From the NCBI GenBank assembly GCA_963717985.1, contig CAVQYC010000001.1, forward strand, positions 628,930-692,929: a stretch of DNA of 64,000 bases, written 5' to 3'. The DNA comes from BOG-1155 sp963717985. Its GTDB lineage: Bacteria > Desulfobacterota > Syntrophorhabdia > Syntrophorhabdales > WCHB1-27. Below the pieces are notes generated by a model. That model saw only the letters and a list, made by a program, of their open reading frames with translations. It was not told the DNA's origin and did not search any database. Positions 52,150-59,031 of this stretch are shown in pieces. Numbering within the stretch: the stretch's first letter is position 1; every line of letters starts with the position of its first letter. The translations under genes and the position numbers were made by a program.

Positions 52150-52872
52150 ATGAACAACTGGTCGCTATCGGAGCTTCTGTCCGGGCTTCATGACGAAATC
52201 GAACGCCGCCTGGCGATAGCCCGAAAATCATTCGCTCATCCCGGCACAAAAGGAGACGCCAGCGAAGGCGTCTGGCTTGAATTACTACAGACGTACCTGC
52301 CGCGGCGCTATCAGGCGGAGAAGGCCCATATCGTTGACAGCCTGGGCGCTTTCAGCGATCAGATTGACGTGGTGGTATTCGATCGACAATACTCCCCGTT
52401 CATCTTCAAATTTCAGGGTCAAATCATCGTACCCGCCGAAAGCGTTTATGCCGTGTTCGAAGCCAAGCAGGCGATCGATGCGGGCGAGGTAAGTTATGCC
52501 CAGAAGAAGGTCGCAAGCGTTCGCCGCCTTCACCGCACGAGTCTTCCCATTCCCCACGCCGGAGGAACCTATCCTGCAAAAGCATTGCAGCACATTTTTG
52601 GCGGCCTGTTGACCCTGGAGAGCGAATGGAGCCCGGCTCTCGGCCAGCCTCTGACCGCCGCGCTCGAAGCTGGCGACGCAGAAGGCCGACTCGATCTCGG
52701 ATGCATTGCCGCGCATGGCATGTTTACCTGTGACAGCAGTGGCTGCTTCGTGCTCAAGCCCGAAGGAAAGCCCGCAACAGCGTTTCTGTTCGAATTGATC
52801 GCACGCTTGCAGAGCAGCGCTACGGTGCCAATGATCGATATCCGGGCATACGCTCAATGGCTGGCCAGGTGA
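52150..52872 (+). CDS. nucC: NucC, cyclic-triadenylate-activated DNA endonuclease (CBASS effector)
   Basis: 240 residues from ATG 52150 (TTGGAGG upstream). Strong resemblance to E. coli NucC along its whole length: WSLSELLSGLHDEIERRL, SFAHPGTKGDASEGVW, VVVFDRQYSPFIF, RLHRTSLPIPHAGGTYPAK. The active-site residues Asp73, Glu104 and Lys106 fall at the same positions as in E. coli. Once bound by cyclic triadenylate, NucC hexamers degrade chromosomal DNA and abort infection. Last gene of the operon. Confidence 0.95.
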   Translation: MNNWSLSELLSGLHDEIERRLAIARKSFAHPGTKGDASEGVWLELLQTYLPRRYQAEKAHIVDSLGAFSDQIDVVVFDRQYSPFIFKFQGQIIVPAESVYAVFEAKQAIDAGEVSYAQKKVASVRRLHRTSLPIPHAGGTYPAKALQHIFGGLLTLESEWSPALGQPLTAALEAGDAEGRLDLGCIAAHGMFTCDSSGCFVLKPEGKPATAFLFELIARLQSSATVPMIDIRAYAQWLAR

Positions 52873-53242
52873 AGGCCAGAAGGGGTCATCACACGGTTTG
52901 CACAATATAGGGAGGGAATAGGGGACGACTAAATAAGTAAATAACTCAATGGAGGCCGGTAGGCACGTTGTTTCATACATTGCCTTAATGTTGCAGGATT
53001 ACCCTTTCTTGCGGTAAACCTCACTTCGGACGATCTATCCAACCCAACCATTTGTAGGTTGGAGGTCGGACCAGCACGGTTGAAGTCTGGCCGGTGAGCC
53101 GGCCTAACCCGGTGGAGATGGCTACAGGACAAAGGCCAGGCCTGCATGGGTCGGTGCCAGGGAATGGCAATATGAGGGAAGAACATACAGAATTCAGCCG
53201 AATCTTGTCCGCGAAATACGATGATGCGTACGAGCTTCTGCA
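52873..53242. other. intergenic region after nucC
   Basis: No convincing gene. A 29-codon plus-strand frame at 53172-53261 (MREEHTEFSRILSAKYDD...) behind AGGGA could be a gene remnant or micro-protein. GC-rich palindromic pieces (GGCCGGTGAGCCGGCC near 53090-53105) are present. Confidence 0.4.
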
Positions 53243-53437
53243 TCAGACTGGATTATCCTGATATGTTTGAACAAACCTCAGGAAGGCGATAACCGTTTCT
53301 CTATTGGAATCTCTGACTTTTCCGACGGTCTCAGCGACCGCCGGCATTTTTTCCTTCAGCAGGGCATAAAGCTCAGCGTTGGACATTCTCTTGTAGTCCA
53401 TGATCACCTGTTCTTTATTACTGAACGTTGACCGCAT
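53243..53437 (-). CDS. small protein, 64 residues, divergent from the XRE gene
   Basis: ATG 53437 with a perfect AAGGAG seven bases upstream. All-helical: YKRMSNAELYALLKEKM, then VGKVRDSNRETVIAFLRFVQTY. Arrangement next to a divergent XRE regulator recalls small phage- or toxin-antitoxin-type modules, but no family is recognised. Confidence 0.55.
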   Translation of the reverse strand: MRSTFSNKEQVIMDYKRMSNAELYALLKEKMPAVAETVGKVRDSNRETVIAFLRFVQTYQDNPV

Positions 53438-53618
53438 AGAACTCCTTTCTTTTTCGCGACCTTGCAGGAAACCGAATCGGAAAGACGCCTACCGGCCGGA
53501 ATAGACGGCAACCTGTTTGATAATAATATTCACCTCCGCCCACCCGCGAAATTCTGGCCCATCCGATACTTCTCACAAGACGACAACTACGCACCAATTA
53601 CACCCGTCTATATTATAC

Positions 53619-53689
53619 TACGTCTCATAGAAGAGTTATTACGTCTTGTAGATTGTTTTCATTTCTCGTTGGAAATTCGATACTTTCCA
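53619..53689 (+). promoter_or_regulatory. candidate operator array for the XRE regulator
   Basis: Direct repeats TACGTCTCATAG (53619-53630) and TACGTCTTGTAG (53640-53651), 21 bp apart start to start, two helical turns. Then an inverted repeat TGGAAA (53670-53675) and TTTCCA (53684-53689) just before the XRE start. Suits cooperative binding by an autoregulating HTH dimer. Confidence 0.45.
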
Positions 53690-53699
53690 GCGGGTGCAT

Positions 53700-54014
53700 A
53701 TGGCAGACGTGAGAAAAATGATGGGCAAGCAGATCAAGACCCTTAGACAAGCCCGGGGCATGTCCCAGGAAGAGCTCTCAGAGAGGATTTCCATCAACGC
53801 GAAATATCTGAGCGCCATCGAGAGGGGAAAGGCAAATCCTACTCTTTCTGTTCTCACCAGACTGGCGGATTCATTGAGGGTTGGAGTTCCTGACCTGTTC
53901 AACTACGAGCTTGAGCCGAAAGAACTGGCGCAGCTCGTCGCCGGGCTCATTGCCGAGGGAGACGAGATGAAGCTACGGCTTGCCGCCAAGGTGCTGAACG
54001 CCATTTGCCGCTAA
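53700..54014 (+). CDS. XRE-family transcriptional regulator
   Basis: 104 residues from ATG 53700; GTG 53694 possible. HTH at about 9-62: GKQIKTLRQARGMSQEELSERISINAKYLSAIERG (shown in part) with the second recognition helix. The C-terminal 40 residues are helical and may dimerise. No peptidase or sensor domain. It has its own candidate operators and a divergent small gene. Confidence 0.82.
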   Translation: MADVRKMMGKQIKTLRQARGMSQEELSERISINAKYLSAIERGKANPTLSVLTRLADSLRVGVPDLFNYELEPKELAQLVAGLIAEGDEMKLRLAAKVLNAICR

Positions 54015-54223
54015 TCCCGAAACGTTCATTGCTCTGACGCCTGGCATATGCCGCTATACCGTTCCCCGTCCTGAGCGCCGAGGCGTCAAGGAGGGTGGGC
54101 CCATCCGCCTTGCCCAACGGAACATTCGATTCTGCCTCGCATTACGCCTTCCGCGCCTCCTCGCTGACCGAACTATCGCCGTCCAGTAATTGTACGGCTT
54201 CCTTCGGACCGCCGATTTACAGG

Positions 54224-54252
54224 TTGTTCTGTGATCGCCGTCCAGGTATAAT
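54224..54252 (+). promoter_or_regulatory. dinB promoter, predicted to make a leaderless mRNA
   Basis: TTGTTC (54224-54229), exact 17-bp spacer, perfect TATAAT (54247-54252). The ATG begins at 54258, only 6 bases after the -10 box, where transcription itself should start. No Shine-Dalgarno exists. A palindrome ACAG-N6-CTGT (54219-54232) overlaps the -35 box and could be an SOS-type operator. Confidence 0.6.
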
Positions 54253-54257
54253 CAAGC

Positions 54258-55478
54258 ATGACGAGCATAATCGTCTGCGTCGACATGGACGCCTTTTTTG
54301 CCTCCGTCGAGCAGCAGGACAACCCGGCCCTCAGGGGCAAGCCCATCGCAGTAACCGGCGCCGGAGAGAGGACGGTCATCACGACCTCTTCATACGAGGC
54401 GAGGAGCTACGGGGTCAAAACGGGGATGACCGTCTACGAGGCGAAAAGGCTTTGCCCGGACATAATTCTCGTTGTGGGCAATAACCGGAAGTACGCCGAG
54501 ATATGCGTCAAACTCCAGGAGATCTGTCTCCGGTTCAGCCCGAGCACCGAGACGTATTCAATCGACGAGATTTTCCTCGATATCACCGGTTCGCACCACC
54601 TTTTTAACGGTCCTGAGAACCTGGCCCTGGCTATCAAGGGCGCAGTAAGAAGCGAGCTGGGCATTACCTACACGGCGGGCATCGGGCCGAATGTCCTCAT
54701 CGCCAAGCTCGCGAGCGACCTTGCGAAACCCGACGGCTTACGCTGGATAACCGAGGATATGGCGCCGTCCGTTCTTGAGGCCCTTCCGGTGAAGAAGCTC
54801 TGGGGCATCGGGTCCCATACGGAGGAGAAGCTCCGGACCATGCGTATCACCACGTGCGGCGAACTGGGAAGAGCGCCCCTTTCCCTTCTGACAAGAAAGT
54901 TCGGCGTCATGGGGGAGCGCCTCAAGGCAATGGGCAACGGAAAGCTGGACCGGCCTTTGGAGATCGTGCCCCCGGAGCCGAAATCAATCGGCCACAGCAT
55001 CACGCTGCCCAAGGACATATGGAAACGGGAGGAGATCATCCCCTGCCTCCTCCGCCTGAGTGAAAGGGTCGGGCGGAGGGCGAGACGCTACGGGTACAAG
55101 GGCAAGAAGATCACGCTTACCGTGAGGTACGCGGATTTCAAGACCTTTACCAGGCAGACCACCCTGCCCGCTTCCACGAACGACACCGGCGAGATCTACC
55201 GCTCGGCGATGGCTATCCTCGACGGGATACACCTCCGCAAGAGCGTGCGCCTTTTCGGCGTCTCCCTTTCGGCCCTTGGCAAAGAGGAAAACCAGTTGTC
55301 TCTCTTCCAAGACCCGGAACGGGATAAAAGGGCCGCCATGGCAAAGGCCATGGACGCCGTCAACGACAAGTTCGGGGAGCACTCGATCACCTTTGCGTCA
55401 ACGATCACCGAGGAAAAGGATCATAAGGTCATCTCCCCGGCGTGGCGTCCATCAGGAGTGAGGAAAAGCGATTTGTAA
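54258..55478 (+). CDS. dinB: DNA polymerase IV
   Basis: 406 residues, Y-family. Catalytic acidic residues in VCVDMDAFFASVE and YSIDEIFLDIT; little-finger domain at about 240-350; the C-terminal NQLSLF is a canonical beta-clamp-binding motif. It performs translesion synthesis. ATG 54258 is the family start (MTSIIVCVDMDAFF). Placed between island genes, so it may be part of the accessory region or a flank. Confidence 0.95.
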   Translation: MTSIIVCVDMDAFFASVEQQDNPALRGKPIAVTGAGERTVITTSSYEARSYGVKTGMTVYEAKRLCPDIILVVGNNRKYAEICVKLQEICLRFSPSTETYSIDEIFLDITGSHHLFNGPENLALAIKGAVRSELGITYTAGIGPNVLIAKLASDLAKPDGLRWITEDMAPSVLEALPVKKLWGIGSHTEEKLRTMRITTCGELGRAPLSLLTRKFGVMGERLKAMGNGKLDRPLEIVPPEPKSIGHSITLPKDIWKREEIIPCLLRLSERVGRRARRYGYKGKKITLTVRYADFKTFTRQTTLPASTNDTGEIYRSAMAILDGIHLRKSVRLFGVSLSALGKEENQLSLFQDPERDKRAAMAKAMDAVNDKFGEHSITFASTITEEKDHKVISPAWRPSGVRKSDL

Positions 55479-55520
55479 CCTGGTGACCATCGATTTTGGC
55501 GGCGATGGAGGCTCGCCGCG

Positions 55521-55772
55521 TCACCGGTCTCTGTCTACTCTTTCCCTTATGGCCGCAACAAGCTGTTCGATCTCTCGCTGCTCAAGCTTCATGAGAAAAG
55601 TCAGGTCAAGATCGGAACGGAGAAGCTTCTTGATCATTTGAAGAAGTGTTTCTTTCGGAATGTTTTCGCTTGCCGGGCCTTGCATGGGCTGTAGTCTATC
55701 AAGATCAGGGATAAAAGACAAAACTATTTGAATATCGTGGAATGGGCCAGATCTTCCCGCCCGGAGCTTCAT
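55521..55772 (-). CDS. small protein, paralogue of the gene at 27146
   Basis: 83 residues, perfect AAGGAGCAG before ATG 55772. The last 48 residues (IPKETLLQMIKKLLRSDLDL, then FLMKLEQREIEQLVAAIRE) align with the small protein at 27146-27292. The N-terminal 30 residues have no counterpart. Unknown function; two copies in 64 kb suggest a lineage-specific family. Confidence 0.6.
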   Translation of the reverse strand: MKLRAGRSGPFHDIQIVLSFIPDLDRLQPMQGPASENIPKETLLQMIKKLLRSDLDLTFLMKLEQREIEQLVAAIRERVDRDR

Positions 55773-56254
55773 CTGCTCCTTTTATGGAAGGAGTGAGGTT
55801 GGTACAAGAGTTTGTCTGATGGCTAATAGTCGCGCCGCCTACGGGCAAGACACATGCATATCTTCTCGATTCTCCACTGCTGCGACTCGCAAGGTGCCCG
55901 GAAGGGTCTGGACCTTAGGTATAGGGTGGGTGGGGCATCCATAATGGTAACTGATGCTCACCGCTCGGCGGGTAGCGGTCGAACGCTCAGAAAAATGACA
56001 AAGCAAACGATGTGTGATTCTTTTTAGGAACCCCGTGTTAGCAGCCACGAGAATACCCTCATAGATAGCCTCCCCACACCCTCAGGCATTACCACCCCGA
56101 ACAGTCTTTCTCTCCGGTAGAAATACCTCTCATTTAAGCTTCTTTGTCTTTGAGCCATTGCGCGCCCCACGGTTCGGTGCCTTTGAGTTTTTGCGCCCCT
56201 CGGCCGAATGACCCTTTATAAGCGAATCCAATCGTGAAAAAGGGGGCAGATCGG
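55773..56254. other. intergenic region left of the IS21 genes
   Basis: 482 bp with no supported gene. It contains the left copy (56073-56111) of a 38-39 bp sequence repeated at 58933-58970 to the right of the IS21 genes, and two similar GCGCCCC-(A/T)CGG blocks (about 56162 and 56192). The left end of the insertion element is probably here but I cannot place it exactly. Confidence 0.45.
56073..56111 (+). repeat. left copy of a direct repeat flanking the IS21 genes
   Basis: 39 bp starting CCCACACC and ending AGTCTTTCT, about 80% identical to 58933-58970 in the same orientation (CATTACC and CCGAA blocks conserved). Too diverged for a target duplication. Confidence 0.55.
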
Positions 56255-56590
56255 ATGGTCAAGCGGTGCCTTTTCTGCGGGCGGTACTTCATACCTGATT
56301 GCCGGGTCAAGGACAGGCAGAAGGCATGCGGCCACCCGGAATGCAGAAAGGCCCGGAAGAAGAAGGCCCAGGATGCCTGGGTGGAGAAGAACCCCGGCTA
56401 CTTCCGGGGGAGATACCCCTACGTGAAGGCCTGGCGGCAGAAGAGGATGATACAAGACGAGATACCCCCGAGAAAGCCTTACGTGGAGCTTCTCATCCGC
56501 ATCCCGGCGAAGAAGAAAGACATGATACAAGACGAGATCGTTCTTAAGAAGGTTGGCCCGCGGACGTTTGCGGCCCATGGATACGGATAG
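56255..56590 (+). CDS. small zinc-ribbon-like protein associated with the IS21 element
   Basis: 111 residues from ATG 56255 (AAGGGGG upstream). N-terminal cysteines as CLFC, then C and C at about 16, 25 and 30 in DCRVKDRQKACGHPEC suggest a zinc knuckle, followed by a basic helix (RKARKKKAQDAW). The C-terminal half carries two MIQDEI repeats encoded by identical 17-bp DNA repeats. It lies 82 bp upstream of istA and is probably an element passenger with DNA-binding function. Confidence 0.6.
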   Translation: MVKRCLFCGRYFIPDCRVKDRQKACGHPECRKARKKKAQDAWVEKNPGYFRGRYPYVKAWRQKRMIQDEIPPRKPYVELLIRIPAKKKDMIQDEIVLKKVGPRTFAAHGYG

Positions 56591-56610
56591 GGGATGATAC
56601 AAGACGAGAT
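56447..56610 (+). repeat. three identical 17-bp direct repeats
   Basis: ATGATACAAGACGAGAT at 56447-56463, 56522-56538 and 56594-56610, pitch 75 and 72 bp. Two lie in frame in the zinc-ribbon gene (encoding MIQDEI) and the third just past its stop. They may be transposase-binding sites near the left end, since IS21 elements carry multiple terminal repeats; no copies were seen to the right of istB. Confidence 0.75.
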
Positions 56611-56672
56611 GGACCGGATCGGCACCCTCCGGGTAAGCTCTTTCCATAGACGCGCGAAGATAAGGAGTACCC

Positions 56673-58082
56673 ATGGATCCATCGAGGGAAAGCCAGGTGA
56701 AGCATCTCTTCGAGGTGGAGCATCTGAGCCGCCGGCAGATCGCGCAGACGCTCCACATGTGCCACAAGACCATCGCCCGCATCCTTGAAGGCAAAGAGGC
56801 AAAGAGGCGGTCCTACCACTCCGAGCTCGACCCCTTCGCCCGGCTCATCGACGAGTGGTACCGGAGATACCCCTCGCTGCAGGCAGCCCAGATCAAGGAG
56901 CGCCTCGCCTCCTACGGCTACCAGGGCAGCTACAGGAACCTCTGCCGGTTCACCGAGAGGTACCGGAGGAAGAGGCGGAAGGCCTACCACGAGCTCGAGT
57001 TCCTGCCGGGCGAGGTCGCCCAGGTGGACTGGATGGTGGCCAATCTCCCCTTCGGCAGGGTCTACGGCTTCGCCTTCATCCTCGCCTGGTCGAGGTACCT
57101 CTTCGTGAGGTTCTACCCCCGCTCGTCCATGGAGTTCTTCCTGGACGGCCATATCAACGCCTACAGGGAGATCGGCGGCGCTGCCCGGGAGAACTGGTAC
57201 GACAATCTGGCCAGCGTGGTCGTGAAAAGAAAGCCGGAGCTCACCTTCAACGCCCAGTTTGTCGATTACATGTCGCACATGGGCGTTGCCATCCATGCCT
57301 GTAACCCCGGAAAGGGAAATGAAAAGGGAAGGATCGAAAGGGCCATCAAGGATCTTAGGGCCTTCGTCGAGACCAACGAGTTCACCGACATGGGGGACCT
57401 CAACAGGAAGACGGACCGGTGGCGGAAGGAGAGGAACGAGCGGATCCACCGGGCCACCGGGAAGGCGCCCGCATCGGCCCTCACCGATGAGCCCCTCCTT
57501 CCCCTGCCGGTCATCCCCTACAGACCCTACCGTGTGGTCCAGGCCGCGGTGAGCACGACCGCCTTTGTCGAGTTCGACACGAACCGCTACTCCGTCCCCA
57601 CCGACTATGCGGGCATGACGGCGGCCGTCTTCGCCTACCCCGACCATATCGAGATCGCACTGAGCGACAGGAAGATCGCCCACCACATGAGGTCCTTCGG
57701 AAGAAACGGAAAGACGGAACACCCGTCCCACCGGGCGCGTCTCCTTGAAAGAACACCCCACGGCAAGTACGAGCGGATCTATCACCTCATGAGGCGCATG
57801 GGTGCGGAGACCGGCGAGTTCCTCGCCCGTGCCGAGTCGGAGGGAGAGGAGAGGCTGAACGTGGCATACGGCCTCTTCCGCCTCCTTCGGACCTCCTCGA
57901 AGGAGATGCTCCTCTCGGCGGTGAGGGAGGCCAACACCCTGAACATCCACAAGCTCAGGTACCTCGAGAGCCTCCTCGGGCCGAAGGGACCGGAAGAGGC
58001 GGCCGTCTACCCGCAGAACGCGTCCTTGCTGGACATCTCTTACGAGAGAAGGGAGCTCACCGACTACGATGGACTTGTATGA
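56673..58082 (+). CDS. istA: IS21 family transposase IstA
   Basis: 469 residues, AAGGAG before ATG 56673. N-terminal HTH (EVEHLSRRQIAQTLHMCHKT), then a DDE integrase core: first Asp in QVDWMVANLPFG, second in WYDNLASVV, Glu in GKGNEKGRIERAIKDL. C-terminal beta domain (FVEFDTNRYSVP). It cuts and joins the element ends with help from IstB. Overlaps istB by 14 bp. Confidence 0.93.
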   Translation: MDPSRESQVKHLFEVEHLSRRQIAQTLHMCHKTIARILEGKEAKRRSYHSELDPFARLIDEWYRRYPSLQAAQIKERLASYGYQGSYRNLCRFTERYRRKRRKAYHELEFLPGEVAQVDWMVANLPFGRVYGFAFILAWSRYLFVRFYPRSSMEFFLDGHINAYREIGGAARENWYDNLASVVVKRKPELTFNAQFVDYMSHMGVAIHACNPGKGNEKGRIERAIKDLRAFVETNEFTDMGDLNRKTDRWRKERNERIHRATGKAPASALTDEPLLPLPVIPYRPYRVVQAAVSTTAFVEFDTNRYSVPTDYAGMTAAVFAYPDHIEIALSDRKIAHHMRSFGRNGKTEHPSHRARLLERTPHGKYERIYHLMRRMGAETGEFLARAESEGEERLNVAYGLFRLLRTSSKEMLLSAVREANTLNIHKLRYLESLLGPKGPEEAAVYPQNASLLDISYERRELTDYDGLV

Positions 58083-58758
58083 GCTGTGGAAGCACTTCAG
58101 GTTCCTCTCGGACCCCGGCGGCTACGCTCCCGAGGAGCGGGCCTTCCTGGAGAAGTTCCTCTCCCGGGAGCATGCCTTGAGGGAACAGAAGAAGAGGGAG
58201 CACCTCCTCCGCATGTCGGGGATCAAGCGGGTGAAGCTCTTGTCCGACTTCGACTGGGCCTTCAATCCCAAGGTGCCGAAGGAGAAGGTCCTCGAGTTCA
58301 TGCAGACGGACTGGCTGAAGAAGCCGTGCAATCTCGTACTCATAGGACCCAGCGGAGTAGGGAAAAGCCATGTGGCGAGCGCCATCTGCTACGACGCGGT
58401 GACGAAGGGGAAACAGACGGTCTTTCTCTCCCTCTTCGATCTCACCGCGAAGCTCGCGAAAGCCAGGAGCGCCTATAACCTCATCGACTACTACGCCAAG
58501 ATACCCGTCCTTTGCGTCGACGAAGTGGGGTACGTCATGCCGACGAGGGAACAGGCCGACCAGCTCTTCCAGATCGTCTCCAAGAGGGTCGAGACGGGCA
58601 CGACGATCGTCACCACGAACCTCGTCCCCTCCCAGTGGGGCAAGGTCTTCGACTCGGTGACCGCCTCCGCCATACTCGACAGGCTCAGCATGAACGGCAC
58701 GTTCCTCACCTTCGAGGGGAGGTCCTACAGGAACAGAAAAGGGGTGAAAGAAGAATAG
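58069..58758 (+). CDS. istB: IS21 helper ATPase IstB
   Basis: 229 residues, DnaC-like AAA+ ATPase: Walker A GPSGVGKSH, Walker B VLCVDEVGY, sensor TTNLVPSQWGKVF. IstB assists target selection and strand transfer by IstA. Starts within the end of istA. Confidence 0.93.
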   Translation: MDLYELWKHFRFLSDPGGYAPEERAFLEKFLSREHALREQKKREHLLRMSGIKRVKLLSDFDWAFNPKVPKEKVLEFMQTDWLKKPCNLVLIGPSGVGKSHVASAICYDAVTKGKQTVFLSLFDLTAKLAKARSAYNLIDYYAKIPVLCVDEVGYVMPTREQADQLFQIVSKRVETGTTIVTTNLVPSQWGKVFDSVTASAILDRLSMNGTFLTFEGRSYRNRKGVKEE

Positions 58759-58914
58759 GAGGCGCTATCGGAAAGAGGGGTTCGAAGGCCAGTCGGCAAA
58801 GGCAGAACGTTCGTCCGCCGCCTTAGGGGGAGATCCCTGCCCGGGGATCAACCCGCCGACAGGGTGCGGTCTATCACATGGCCGGTTTTGAAGGTCGGCA
58901 GATGGCCGAAACCG

Positions 58915-58970
58915 TGGGCGGCTAGCTGGCCGCCCACACCCCGAACCATTACCCCGCCGAAAGTCTTTCT
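58915..58970 (+). repeat. hairpin and right copy of the flanking direct repeat
   Basis: GTGGGCGGC...GCCGCCCAC (about 58915-58938) forms a 9-bp hairpin with a 6-base loop; directly overlapping it is the 38-bp sequence (58933-58970) that matches 56073-56111. Lies 60 bp before the helicase gene, in a 273-bp gap with no gene. Confidence 0.5.
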
Positions 58971-59031
58971 TGTCCTACGGCGACAAACATGCAATATTAT
59001 CTGAGATGTCCTTTGTTGTAGGGGTTGAGGA

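Larger units (their letters stand above)
56255..58758 (+). mobile_element. IS21-family insertion sequence (coding core)
   Basis: Contains the istA-istB pair with the typical short overlap, preceded by a small zinc-ribbon gene. The element ends are not defined; terminal inverted repeats could not be placed with confidence. Both transposition genes are intact. Confidence 0.8.

Noticed and set aside
52929..53243. 104-codon minus-strand frame after nucC
   Set aside because: No ribosome-binding site, proline/cysteine-rich random composition.
53172..53261. 29-codon plus-strand frame after nucC
   Set aside because: Has a weak AGGGA and plausible residues, but is too short and unsupported to list as a gene.
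54095..54484. 129-codon frame overlapping the dinB start
   Set aside because: Out-of-frame with dinB, runs through its promoter.
56544..57950. 468-codon minus-strand open frame opposite istA
   Set aside because: Shadow of a well-supported transposase; composition is low-complexity Val/Gly/Leu.
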